DNA from: Acidimicrobiaceae bacterium
GTDB lineage: Bacteria; Actinomycetota; Acidimicrobiia; Acidimicrobiales; UBA8592
Length of the DNA stretch: 13,475 bases
Direction of reading: 5' to 3'
Assembly: GCA_002715405.1 (NCBI GenBank)
Contig: PAZD01000031.1
Location: 28,597-42,071, forward strand
Below are positions 5,867-13,097 of the stretch, in pieces; position 1 is the first letter of the stretch; every line of letters starts with the position of its first letter. The notes under the pieces are model-generated. The model was not told the DNA's origin. It did not search any database and saw nothing but the letters and a program-made list of their open reading frames with translations. Made by a program: the position numbers and the translations under genes.

Positions 5867-7216
5867 TCACTTCAGGAATCCTTCATAATTCCGCATCATA
5901 AGCTGACTGTCTATCTGTTTCATTGTTTCCAGCGCAACTCCAACAGCAATAAGGATTGAAATTCCACCGAAAGAAACCTGACCAACATTTCCTTGGTCAA
6001 GAACTTTTGCAAGGATAAATGTTGGTAGCAGGGCAACAAGAGCGATAAAGATTGCACCAGCAAGTGTGATCCGGTTCAGTATCCTTCCTAGATATCTTTC
6101 TGTCTGAGGTCCAGGACGAATACCTGGGATGAAGCCACCTTGTTTACGGATTGTGTCTGCCTGTTTGACAGGGTCGAAAGTTATCGCTGTATAGAAATAC
6201 GAGAAACCGACAATCAACAAACCGAAAAACAACAAGTAGAAAGGACTATCACTAACAACTAGATTGCTATCTATCCAACTTTGTATTGACTCGCCCCATG
6301 TCTTATTTGCAGGATCACTATCTGAAGGCAAAACGGAAACAATGAGTTGGGGGAGGTATAGGACAGAACTTGCAAAGATAATTGGAATTACACCGGATTG
6401 ATTAACTTTTAGTGGAATGTATGTATTTTGACCACCGTACTGCTTTCTTCCGACGACTCGTTTGGCGAATTGCACTGGGATCCTTCTCTGCCCTTGCTCA
6501 ACGAAAACAATTCCTACAAGGAGAATTGTGAAAAGGATAATTACTCCAACTAGCCCACTATTTCCTGCATCGGTTCGAACTAATGCACCTTGATTAGGTA
6601 AAGATGAAACAACTGACGCAAAAATGATCAGCGACATTCCATTACCGATTCCTTTTTGACTAATAAGTTCACCCATCCACATTAAGAGCGCAGTTCCGGC
6701 TGTGAGGGTTAAGACAACTAGGGCAACACGAGGAGCCGTGAAGTTTGGCAGGAGATCCAATTGAGTTCCGCTACTTGGTCCGCTACCAAAACCGCCTCCA
6801 CCATTATGGAATAGGAATGCGAAAGCTGTTGATTGGAGTAGAGCAATACCAATCGTCATATATCTGGTTGCCTGTGTAATCTTTCGTTGCCCCACAGCAC
6901 CCATTTGTTGCCACTGCTCTACTCGCGGAATCACTACCCCTAAGATCTGCATAATGATGGAAGCCGTTATGTACGGCATAATTCCCAAAGCAAAAATTGC
7001 AAACTGAGTCAAGGCTCCACCGGAGAACAAGCGAAGGAAAGCTAAAGCCCCACCATTCTCATCAGTAGTTTCTTTAAGTAACTGTATGGCATCTATATCA
7101 ATTCCCGGGGCAGGTATAAAGCAACCAAGTCGATATATAAAGATCATGCTGAGAGTGAAGAGAACTTTATTCCTCAAGTCCTCCACTCGAAACATGTTCA
7201 AGACATTGGCTGCCAT
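5867..7216 (-). CDS. secY: Protein translocase subunit SecY
   Basis: SecY is the channel of the Sec translocon in the cytoplasmic membrane, exporting unfolded proteins and inserting membrane proteins with SecE, SecG and SecA. The 449-residue protein has about ten hydrophobic segments, beginning with VLFTLSMIFIYRLGCFIPAPG, a plug region after it, GIMPYITASIIMQIL for TM2, the GISQKG-like ISQKGIGNGMS, and the cytosolic loop around VVGRKQYGG. The loop between TM3 and TM4 is glycine/serine rich (GGGGFGSGPSSG near 140-151). The C-terminus MMRNYEGFLK is typical. It follows rplO by 26 nt with an AAGGA Shine-Dalgarno and precedes adk, the standard end of the spc cluster. Confidence 0.97.
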   Translation of the reverse strand: MAANVLNMFRVEDLRNKVLFTLSMIFIYRLGCFIPAPGIDIDAIQLLKETTDENGGALAFLRLFSGGALTQFAIFALGIMPYITASIIMQILGVVIPRVEQWQQMGAVGQRKITQATRYMTIGIALLQSTAFAFLFHNGGGGFGSGPSSGTQLDLLPNFTAPRVALVVLTLTAGTALLMWMGELISQKGIGNGMSLIIFASVVSSLPNQGALVRTDAGNSGLVGVIILFTILLVGIVFVEQGQRRIPVQFAKRVVGRKQYGGQNTYIPLKVNQSGVIPIIFASSVLYLPQLIVSVLPSDSDPANKTWGESIQSWIDSNLVVSDSPFYLLFFGLLIVGFSYFYTAITFDPVKQADTIRKQGGFIPGIRPGPQTERYLGRILNRITLAGAIFIALVALLPTFILAKVLDQGNVGQVSFGGISILIAVGVALETMKQIDSQLMMRNYEGFLK

Positions 7217-7242
7217 AGTTTTTCCTTAGCTCTAGTTTCTAT

Positions 7243-7731
7243 CTACCGGTTTGTTAGTGCGTTTCCTTTAGCTGGAGGCCTTCTATCACCCCAAGGTTTT
7301 GGTAACACGGTAACAGTTCCACCAGCCGCTTTAATTGCTTCCTCAGCAGATTTTGAAAATGCGTGTGCAGATACTTCTATCCCTGAAGTTATTTCACCTC
7401 GACCAAGAATTTTAAGTAGTCCTTTTTTCCGAAGAATACCTTTCTCTCGAAGAAGTTCAGGAGTTACGGTTGTTTCTCCAAGTGCATCGAGAGTATCAAT
7501 ATTTATCGCTTGGTATTCAACCCGAAATGGGTTATTGAATCCCCGGAGCTTAGGCAAGCGAAGGTGTAATGGATTTTGTCCACCTTCAAAACCAACTGGA
7601 ACCGTACCCCTTGCACGCTGGCCCTTGGTTCCTCTACCTGCGGTTTTGCCACCTTTCCCACCAATTCCACGAGCAACCCGCTTTGGTGGACGGTTTGATC
7701 CCGGCTGAGGTTTTAGGTCATGTATTTTCAT
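7243..7731 (-). CDS. rplO: 50S ribosomal protein L15
   Basis: L15 is a late-assembly large-subunit protein with a long basic N-terminal extension buried in 23S rRNA. The 162-residue product starts MKIHDLKPQPGSNRPPKRVA, contains the hallmark GGKGGKTAGRGTKGQRARG, then FEGGQNPLHLRLPKLRGF, and a globular C-terminal domain with GRGEITSGIEVSAHAFSKSA. An AAGGT Shine-Dalgarno lies just before the ATG. It follows rpmD by 29 nt and precedes secY by 26 nt. Confidence 0.97.
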   Translation of the reverse strand: MKIHDLKPQPGSNRPPKRVARGIGGKGGKTAGRGTKGQRARGTVPVGFEGGQNPLHLRLPKLRGFNNPFRVEYQAINIDTLDALGETTVTPELLREKGILRKKGLLKILGRGEITSGIEVSAHAFSKSAEEAIKAAGGTVTVLPKPWGDRRPPAKGNALTNR

Positions 7732-7760
7732 ATCTACCTTCTCTCTTCATACCTCGTGGA

Positions 7761-7943
7761 TTACTCCACCACTTCCTGAACTTCAACGAGATGAGGGACT
7801 TTTGCCAGTATGCCTCGGATCTCCGGCCTATCCGGAAGAATGTGGGACTTGCCTATCCTACCTAATCCAAGTGCGCGTAAAGTCCCACGCTGCTTAGGTT
7901 TCGTTCCTATCGAAGATCGTATCTGTGTAACTCTAAGTTCCAT
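7761..7943 (-). CDS. rpmD: 50S ribosomal protein L30
   Basis: This small large-subunit protein has 60 residues, the normal bacterial length. The core is VTQIRSSIGTKPKQRGTLRA followed by LGLGRIGKSHILPDRPEIRG, which matches the L30 pattern of an N-terminal strand, a GTKPKQ turn and a conserved RIG(K/H) segment. It starts 2 nt after the rpsE stop with an AAAGGT Shine-Dalgarno located in the end of rpsE. Its place between rpsE and rplO is canonical. Confidence 0.95.
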   Translation of the reverse strand: MELRVTQIRSSIGTKPKQRGTLRALGLGRIGKSHILPDRPEIRGILAKVPHLVEVQEVVE

Positions 7944-7945
7944 AA

Positions 7946-8512
7946 TTAACCTTTATGCAATGACTTCATCGTTCGTTCTGATTCGTTATAAGCATTAAGC
8001 ATGCCCGCTGGGACAAATTCCTCAGGGTGGAGGCCGCGAAGAGATCCAACTTCATCAGGACGTTGAAGTCTCGAAAGGCCATCAATAGTAGCTCGAGCGA
8101 CATTTATGTGATTCGGAGAGCCTAACGATTTACACAGAACATCCTTGATACCAGCCTCTTCTAGAATCACCCGAGCTGCTCCACCAGCGATAACACCAGT
8201 ACCTGGAGCGGCCGGTTTTAGCAAAACCCTGCCCGCCCCTGTTTCACCTATTATTGGGTGAGTTACTGTTGATCCAGCCATTGGTACTTGGAACAGATTG
8301 CGCTTGGCTTCTTCTGTCCCCTTTTGTATAGCCAGCGGAACTTCTTTTGCTTTCCCATAACCCAGACCAACACGACCAGCTCCATCACCTATTACAACCA
8401 AAGCGGTGAAGGAGAAACGTCGTCCACCCTTTACTACTTTGGCAACGCGATTAATATGTATCACTCGGGAGTCTCTAAGTTCGCCCGGAATTTTTTCTTG
8501 TTGTTCGTTCAT
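7946..8512 (-). CDS. rpsE: 30S ribosomal protein S5
   Basis: S5 lies at the mRNA entry and helps decoding fidelity. The 188-residue protein has the N-terminal double-stranded-RNA-binding-like domain (RVAKVVKGGRRFSFTALVVI, then GYGKAKEVPLAIQKG) and the C-terminal domain with LKPAAPGTGVIAGGAARVIL and the SLGSPNHINVARATIDGL helix. The N-terminal lead and length are ordinary. Its ATG overlaps the rplR stop by one base (TAATG). Confidence 0.97.
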   Translation of the reverse strand: MNEQQEKIPGELRDSRVIHINRVAKVVKGGRRFSFTALVVIGDGAGRVGLGYGKAKEVPLAIQKGTEEAKRNLFQVPMAGSTVTHPIIGETGAGRVLLKPAAPGTGVIAGGAARVILEEAGIKDVLCKSLGSPNHINVARATIDGLSRLQRPDEVGSLRGLHPEEFVPAGMLNAYNESERTMKSLHKG

Positions 8513-8877
8513 TAGAATTCTAATCCTGCTTCTCGGGCTGCATTTGCAACTGCAGCTACTCGTCCATGATATTTAAGTCCACCCCGATCGAAAACAATAG
8601 TTTCTACACCTGCTGCTTTCGCCCGTTCACCAACCAATTGTCCAACCTTCTCTGCCGCTTCGACACCTTTTACTCCGCTACTGCGAACTTCAGCTTCTAA
8701 ACTAGAAGCTGAAGCAACCGTATGCCCCTTATCATCATCAATTATTTGCGCCGTAATGTTCCGATTTGATCGGAATACAGCAAGCCGAGGACGTTCACTG
8801 GATCCTCGTATTTTGCGCCGTAACCTATTATGCCGGCGAATACGGCCTTCTCGTTTGTGTTTCGCTGAATCACCCAT
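8512..8877 (-). CDS. rplR: 50S ribosomal protein L18
   Basis: L18 binds 5S rRNA and, with L5 and L25 where present, ties it into the central protuberance. The 121-residue protein has the basic N-terminus KREGRIRRHNRLRRKIRGSS, the ERPRLAVFRSNRNITAQIID core, the VGERAKAAGVETIVFDRGG strand-helix and the end YHGRVAAVANAAREAGLEF. The length and ending are typical. It starts 9 nt after rplF with a TAGGT Shine-Dalgarno and shares TAATG with rpsE. Confidence 0.97.
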   Translation of the reverse strand: MGDSAKHKREGRIRRHNRLRRKIRGSSERPRLAVFRSNRNITAQIIDDDKGHTVASASSLEAEVRSSGVKGVEAAEKVGQLVGERAKAAGVETIVFDRGGLKYHGRVAAVANAAREAGLEF

Positions 8878-8886
8878 AATTAATAC

Positions 8887-9426
8887 CTACTTGACTGCCT
8901 TCCCAGCTTTGCGGATAATGTGTTCTCCGACATAACGAATACCCTTCCCTTTGTATGGTTCAGGTTTTTTTAATGCTCGAATATCTGCTGCTACTTGGCC
9001 TACAGTTTGTTTGTCAATTCCAATAATATTTAGCTCCGTAGGAGAAGGAACATCAAATTCGATACCTTCAGGTGCCGCTACATTCACTGGGTGACTAAAA
9101 CCCAATTGGAATTCAAGGTTTCCTTTGCCCTTTGCTTGGACTCTATAACCCACACCAACTAGTTCAAGTTCTTTTCTATACCCTTCAGTGACTCCGATAA
9201 CCATGTTATTAATGAGAGACCTTGTCAATCCATGAAGCGCTTTCGATCGTCTTTCATCATTCTCGCGGTGAACACCTACAGTGCCATCTTCGTATGTAAG
9301 GGTAATCCCTTCAGGAGCCACGTGAGTAAGACTTCCCTTTGACCCCTTAACTTCGATGGTTGATCCATCAATAGCGATATCTACACCGGATGGAATCTTA
9401 ATTGGAGTTTTTCCTATGCGTGACAT
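8887..9426 (-). CDS. rplF: 50S ribosomal protein L6
   Basis: L6 sits near the factor-binding region of the large subunit. The ATG at 9426 gives 179 residues starting MSRIGKTPIKIPSGVD, exactly the family start, with an AAGGA Shine-Dalgarno 7 nt upstream; an open extension to 9468 overlaps rpsH and is not used. Two tandem L6 folds are visible: the first with VKGSKGSLTH and LTRSLINNMVIGVTEGYRKELELVGVGYR split across its end, the second with LGFSHPVNV and the ending EPYKGKGIRYVGEHIIRKAG. It follows rpsH by 13 nt. Confidence 0.97.
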   Translation of the reverse strand: MSRIGKTPIKIPSGVDIAIDGSTIEVKGSKGSLTHVAPEGITLTYEDGTVGVHRENDERRSKALHGLTRSLINNMVIGVTEGYRKELELVGVGYRVQAKGKGNLEFQLGFSHPVNVAAPEGIEFDVPSPTELNIIGIDKQTVGQVAADIRALKKPEPYKGKGIRYVGEHIIRKAGKAVK

Positions 9427-9439
9427 TTCTGTTCCTTCT

Positions 9440-9844
9440 TTACCATACGTAGCAGAGTATTTCGCCACCCATGTGGCGTTTTCTTGCTTCTCTATCGCTC
9501 ATTAGGCCTTGGCTAGTTGATACAACAGCTACACCTAAACCACCTAGAACTCGCGGTATATCATTTGATTTTGAATAGACCCTTAATCCAGGTTTAGAAA
9601 CTCGTTTGATTCCGGAAATAACACGCGCACGTGCAGGGGAATATTTCATTTCGATTGTTAGCGTCTTACCCGGTTGGTCTTGGTTATCTGAAACAACATA
9701 ATTCTGTATATAGCCTTCTTTCTGAAGGAGATCGGCCAAGGATTCTTTCAGTCTTGACGAAGGCATATTTACGTCATCATGCATTGCAGTATTCGCATTA
9801 CGGATTCTCGTCAACATATCTGCTACTGGATCTGTCATAGTCAT
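9440..9844 (-). CDS. rpsH: 30S ribosomal protein S8
   Basis: S8 is a central-domain 16S rRNA binder and, in Escherichia coli, the translational repressor of the spc operon. The 134-residue form begins MTMTDPVADMLTRIRNAN, the actinobacterial pattern, and ends with VSKPGLRVY, LGGLGVAVVSTSQGLMSDREA and GGEILCYVW. The ATG at 9844 is preferred because of a GGGGGT Shine-Dalgarno about 9 nt upstream; the next ATG (9838) gives 132 residues and remains possible. Upstream open frame to 9865 overlaps rpsN. It follows rpsN by 14 nt. Confidence 0.96.
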   Translation of the reverse strand: MTMTDPVADMLTRIRNANTAMHDDVNMPSSRLKESLADLLQKEGYIQNYVVSDNQDQPGKTLTIEMKYSPARARVISGIKRVSKPGLRVYSKSNDIPRVLGGLGVAVVSTSQGLMSDREARKRHMGGEILCYVW

Positions 9845-9858
9845 ATCGCAGTTACCCC

Positions 9859-10044
9859 CTACCAACTTGCCTTTGTTACACCTGGAAGATCACCAGCATG
9901 TGCCAACTCACGAAGACACACACGACACAATCCAAATTTCCGATACACCGAACGGGGTCTCCCGCATCGCCTGCAACGTGTGTAAGCGCGTACCTTAAAC
10001 TTTGGTGTTTTTTGTTGTTTATTAACTAAAGCTTTCTTTGCCAT
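9859..10044 (-). CDS. rpsN: 30S ribosomal protein S14, zinc-ribbon (type Z)
   Basis: This is the short, 61-residue S14 with a zinc ribbon: CRRCG near residues 24-28 and CRVC near 40-43 supply the four cysteines. It contacts 16S rRNA in the small-subunit head. The protein starts MAKKALVNKQQKTPKFKVRA and ends LPGVTKASW, both typical. The type Z form is general in actinobacteria and Gram-positives, and its presence implies the usual zinc-dependent ribosome; whether a zinc-free paralogue exists elsewhere cannot be seen. It starts 4 nt after rplE with an AAGGA Shine-Dalgarno. Confidence 0.97.
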   Translation of the reverse strand: MAKKALVNKQQKTPKFKVRAYTRCRRCGRPRSVYRKFGLCRVCLRELAHAGDLPGVTKASW

Positions 10045-10048
10045 ATTG

Positions 10049-10612
10049 TTAATTTCCTTCAGTCCGGAATGGGAAGGAGAACGAATCTAGTAAAGCTCGT
10101 CCTTCTTGGTCATTGTTTGCTGTTGTGACAATCGTTATGTCCATGCCACGAGTTGAATCGATTTTGTCATACTTAATTTCTGGGAAAATAAGTTGTTCTG
10201 TAACCCCGAATGTATAGTTACCGTGGCCGTCGAACGATTTTAGGGAAAGTCCACGAAAATCGCGCACTCGAGGTATAGCTAGATTAATTAAACGATCGAG
10301 GAATTCATACATTCTGTCTCCGCGGAGGGTTACCTTCGCTCCAATAGCATTTCCTTCACGTAATTTAAATCCAGCAATAGATTTCTTTGCTCTAGTGATC
10401 ATCGGTTTTTGCCCAGTAATAACGGTGAGGTCATCAACCGCACCTTCAAGAGCGGCGGACCGTGTTACAGCCTCTCCTACTCCCATATTTACTACGATCT
10501 TTCTGATCTCTGGAACTTCCATAATGTTGGATTTACCTAAGCTGGCTTGTAATGAGCTACGAATTTCAGCTACATATTTTTCTTTTAGACGAGGTTTTTG
10601 GAACGTAGCCAT
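10049..10612 (-). CDS. rplE: 50S ribosomal protein L5
   Basis: L5 binds 5S rRNA and contacts the P-site tRNA from the central protuberance. The 187-residue protein shows PRLKEKYVAEIRSSLQ at the start, VPEIRKIVVNMGVGEA, TGQKPMITRAKKSIAGFKLREG, the RMYEFLDRLINLAIPRVRDFRG helix split in two, and the end SFPFRTEGN. All family landmarks are in order. The start overlaps the rplX stop by one base (TAATG). Confidence 0.97.
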   Translation of the reverse strand: MATFQKPRLKEKYVAEIRSSLQASLGKSNIMEVPEIRKIVVNMGVGEAVTRSAALEGAVDDLTVITGQKPMITRAKKSIAGFKLREGNAIGAKVTLRGDRMYEFLDRLINLAIPRVRDFRGLSLKSFDGHGNYTFGVTEQLIFPEIKYDKIDSTRGMDITIVTTANNDQEGRALLDSFSFPFRTEGN

Positions 10613-10920
10613 TAGAGATCAGCTCCAGTTCTCCGGCAGATTCGCACCTTTGATCCATCGTTAGCAATTCGATAGCCCACGCGGGTAGGTTTTCCATCTT
10701 GTGGACTAATCACTGCAATATTTGATGCGTTTATAGGCATTTCCTTATCAATTATTCCACCTTGCATCGTTTCTCTGGTTGGACGCTGATGCTTCTTAGA
10801 AATATTGATGCCATCTACTATGACTTTGCCATCCTTGGGAGAGACAAAGGAAACTTCACCTTCTTTGCCTCTATCTTTCCCAGAAAGGACAACTACTTTG
10901 TCGCCTTTTTTAATCTTCAT
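10612..10920 (-). CDS. rplX: 50S ribosomal protein L24
   Basis: L24 initiates large-subunit assembly and lies by the tunnel exit. The ATG at 10920 gives 102 residues beginning MKIKKGDKVVVLSGKDRGKE, the KOW motif that defines the family; a GGAGGTG Shine-Dalgarno sits 8 nt upstream. The frame is open 17 codons further but that part overlaps rplN and is not L24-like. The C-terminal part holds PINASNIAVISPQDGKPTRV and a short basic end. It starts 2 nt past the rplN stop. Confidence 0.97.
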   Translation of the reverse strand: MKIKKGDKVVVLSGKDRGKEGEVSFVSPKDGKVIVDGINISKKHQRPTRETMQGGIIDKEMPINASNIAVISPQDGKPTRVGYRIANDGSKVRICRRTGADL

Positions 10921-10921
10921 T

Positions 10922-11290
10922 TCACAGCACCTCCGGTGCGAGGGAAACAATTCGCATGAATTGCTTTTCACGCAATTCCCGACCCACAGGACCGAAAATA
11001 CGTGTCCCTCTTGGTTGCCTAGCTTCGTTAATTAAAACTGCAGCATTCTCATCGAATCGAATATAGGGCCCATCAGGTCGACGGCATTCTTTCTTGGTGC
11101 GGACAATAACGCATTTAACGACATCGCCCTTTTTAACCTGAGCACCAGGGATAGCATCCTTAACTGTTGCTACGAAAACATCACCAATGCTTCCATAACG
11201 CCTCTTGGAACCCCCTAGAACTTTAATACAGAGGACCTCTTTAGCTCCGGAGTTGTCAGCGATCTTTAATCGCGACTCTTGCTGGATCAT
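10922..11290 (-). CDS. rplN: 50S ribosomal protein L14
   Basis: L14 lies at the subunit interface and forms intersubunit bridges. The ATG at 11290 gives 122 residues, the canonical length, starting MIQQESRLKIADNSGAKEVL, followed by KVLGGSKRRYGSIGD, the VKKGDVVKCVIVRTKKE strand, RFDENAAVLIN and GTRIFGPVGRELR. The start overlaps the rpsQ stop as ATGA; an 11-residue upstream extension of the open frame runs into rpsQ and is discarded. It is the first gene of the spc segment and shows no separate promoter. Confidence 0.97.
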   Translation of the reverse strand: MIQQESRLKIADNSGAKEVLCIKVLGGSKRRYGSIGDVFVATVKDAIPGAQVKKGDVVKCVIVRTKKECRRPDGPYIRFDENAAVLINEARQPRGTRIFGPVGRELREKQFMRIVSLAPEVL

Positions 11291-11559
11291 CTTGCACGCT
11301 CCAAAATTTCTACGAGTCTCCAACGTTTTTTCTTCGATAGAGGTCGAGTCTCCTGAATACGAACACGGTCACCTACATTTAAATCATTTTCAGCATCATG
11401 GACGAAAAGTTTTGAAGTTCTTCTCACAGTTTTGTTATATCTACGATGTCGGACGCGATCGACAATAGCTACTACTGCGGTCTTATCCATTCCATTAGAA
11501 ACCACAAGGCCTTCTCGAATCTTCCTCCGGTTAGTTCGTTGATTATTTTCTTCAGTCAT
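11287..11559 (-). CDS. rpsQ: 30S ribosomal protein S17
   Basis: S17 is an OB-fold primary binder of 16S rRNA. The 90-residue protein contains RKIREGLVVSNGMDKTAVVA, HRRYNKTVRRTSKLFVHDAE, NVGDRVRIQETRPLSKKKRW and a short end. The ATG at 11559 has a strong GGAGG Shine-Dalgarno 6 nt upstream; the TTG one codon before it is less likely. The start overlaps the end of rpmC by 8 nt, so translation is coupled. The N-terminal polar lead of about 13 residues is usual for actinobacteria. Confidence 0.96.
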   Translation of the reverse strand: MTEENNQRTNRRKIREGLVVSNGMDKTAVVAIVDRVRHRRYNKTVRRTSKLFVHDAENDLNVGDRVRIQETRPLSKKKRWRLVEILERAR

Positions 11560-11776
11560 CAATTTCCTCCAACCCTTCCGCCGCAGCTATCTCACGCTCA
11601 CGAAGTTCAGTCATCGCACGAGCGACATCTTTTTTTACTTCCTTGATTCTGCTGTAGTTATCTAACTGGCCAGTCACTAGCTGGAAACGGAGATTAAATA
11701 GCTCTTCTTTTGAGTCATTTAGAGTAACGATAAGATCACCATCGCTTAATTCTTTAATACCTTTACCTCTAGCCAT
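11552..11776 (-). CDS. rpmC: 50S ribosomal protein L29
   Basis: L29 is a small two-helix protein at the tunnel exit, next to the docking site of trigger factor and SRP. The 74-residue product has the pattern KELSDGDLIVTLNDSKEELF, NLRFQLVTGQLDNYSRIKEV and KDVARAMTELRERE, followed by a short acidic tail. The length is at the upper side of normal. It shares TAATG with rplP upstream and overlaps rpsQ downstream. Confidence 0.96.
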   Translation of the reverse strand: MARGKGIKELSDGDLIVTLNDSKEELFNLRFQLVTGQLDNYSRIKEVKKDVARAMTELREREIAAAEGLEEIDD

Positions 11777-12192
11777 TAGAAGCCCTCCTTACGAGTAACA
11801 AACTTTGCCTTTATAGGGAGTTTTTGAATAGCTCGGTCAATCGCTTCTCGTGCAACTTCTTCATCGCTGTATGAAAGCTCAAAGAGAACTCGTCCAGGTC
11901 GAACCACGGCTACCCATCGCTCGGGGTTTCCTTTTCCTGACCCCATCCGAGTTTCTGCAGGCTTCTCTGTTACAGGCTTATCTGGAAAGATATTAATCCA
12001 TACCTTTCCACCGCGGCGTATATGACGGGTCATCGCAATACGCGCAGCTTCTATCTGGCGTGCAGTAATCCAACCTGGTTCAAGAGCTTGGATTCCAAAC
12101 TCTCCGAAGACAACTTCATTCCCGCCTTTAGCGTTACCTTTCATTCGGCCCCGCTGGTGCTTCCGATGAGCTACTTTTTTAGGCATTAACAT
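11776..12192 (-). CDS. rplP: 50S ribosomal protein L16
   Basis: L16 helps to shape the A-site region of the large subunit. The 138-residue protein starts MLMPKKVAHRKHQRGRMKGN, the exact family opening, then FGEFGIQALEPGWITARQIE, AARIAMTRHIRRGGKVWINI, FPDKPVTEKPAETRMGSGKG and the C-terminal half with WVAVVRPGRVLFEL. The first ATG, in the TAATG overlap with rpsC, is used; an ATG two codons later is possible. No oddities are seen. Confidence 0.97.
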   Translation of the reverse strand: MLMPKKVAHRKHQRGRMKGNAKGGNEVVFGEFGIQALEPGWITARQIEAARIAMTRHIRRGGKVWINIFPDKPVTEKPAETRMGSGKGNPERWVAVVRPGRVLFELSYSDEEVAREAIDRAIQKLPIKAKFVTRKEGF

Positions 12193-13097
12193 TAGTCTGC
12201 CTCCCCAGGGCGAAATGTTGGAGTTTGATTTTTCTCGTTAGTCATCCGTGCAATCTGCTCTTCCTCATCGAGAAGTTTCTCAAACTCTGGGTCGGCCTCT
12301 TGAACCAAGGGGGCTAGCTCCGTAAGTTCGCCTTCTTCTTCTGTTGACGCCCTATTGCGAGCAGTTGAGGAAGAGACCACTTGTTTAGGGTGGCTTGGGC
12401 CAGCTGTCTCTCCGACAGCCATAGCAGCCTCTCGAGCGATCTTTTCCTCAGCCTGAACTTTATACGGAAGAATATCTCCTCGGTAAATCCAGACTTTAAC
12501 CCCAATCCTGCCATAGGTAGTGTGTGCTTCTCTAAAGCCATAATCGATATCTGCTCGGAGTGTATGGAGAGGAACGCGTCCTTCACGGTACCATTCAGAA
12601 CGGGACATTTCTGCTCCTCCTAAACGACCAGAACATTGAACACGAATACCTAGGGCTCCTGCCTTTTGAGCATTTTGAACAGCACGTTTCATAGCTCTTC
12701 GAAACGCTACGCGACCGGCAAGCTGGTCTGCTACACCTTGAGCTATTAGTGCAGCATCTAATTCAGGTTGTTTGATTTCTTGGATATTTAACTGGACCTT
12801 AGGATTACCTGTAATTTCAGTTAAACCTGTGCGAAGTCGATCTGCTTCAGCTCCTTTTCTACCAATAACTATTCCAGGTCTCGCTGTATGTACGTCTATT
12901 CTCAACTTGTCTCGATTTCCTGTTCGCTCAACTTCAACTCTTGAAATCGCTGCATGAGGGAGTTCGGTCATTAGAAAGTCTCGAATCTTCCAATCTTCGA
13001 TTACAAAGTCGGCATATTCTCGATCAGCAAACCATCTAGACTTCCAATCAGTGGTTACTCCAAGACGAAATCCGTAAGGATTAACTTTCTGACCCAT
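12192..13097 (-). CDS. rpsC: 30S ribosomal protein S3 with acidic C-terminal extension
   Basis: S3 forms part of the mRNA entry channel and has helicase-related function there. The 301-residue protein begins MGQKVNPYGFRLGVTTDWKS; the KH domain carries the GRKG loop at 79-82 (GIVIGRKGAEADRLRTGL), and the C-terminal S3 domain has RVQCSGRLGGAEMSRSEWYR and GRIGVKVWIYRGDILP ending near 211. A further 80-90 residues follow, rich in Glu, Ala, Ser and Thr and probably disordered, making the protein roughly 70 residues longer than E. coli S3. Similar tails are known in actinobacteria. It starts in a TAATG overlap with the gene upstream and ends in one with rplP. Confidence 0.97.
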   Translation of the reverse strand: MGQKVNPYGFRLGVTTDWKSRWFADREYADFVIEDWKIRDFLMTELPHAAISRVEVERTGNRDKLRIDVHTARPGIVIGRKGAEADRLRTGLTEITGNPKVQLNIQEIKQPELDAALIAQGVADQLAGRVAFRRAMKRAVQNAQKAGALGIRVQCSGRLGGAEMSRSEWYREGRVPLHTLRADIDYGFREAHTTYGRIGVKVWIYRGDILPYKVQAEEKIAREAAMAVGETAGPSHPKQVVSSSTARNRASTEEEGELTELAPLVQEADPEFEKLLDEEEQIARMTNEKNQTPTFRPGEAD

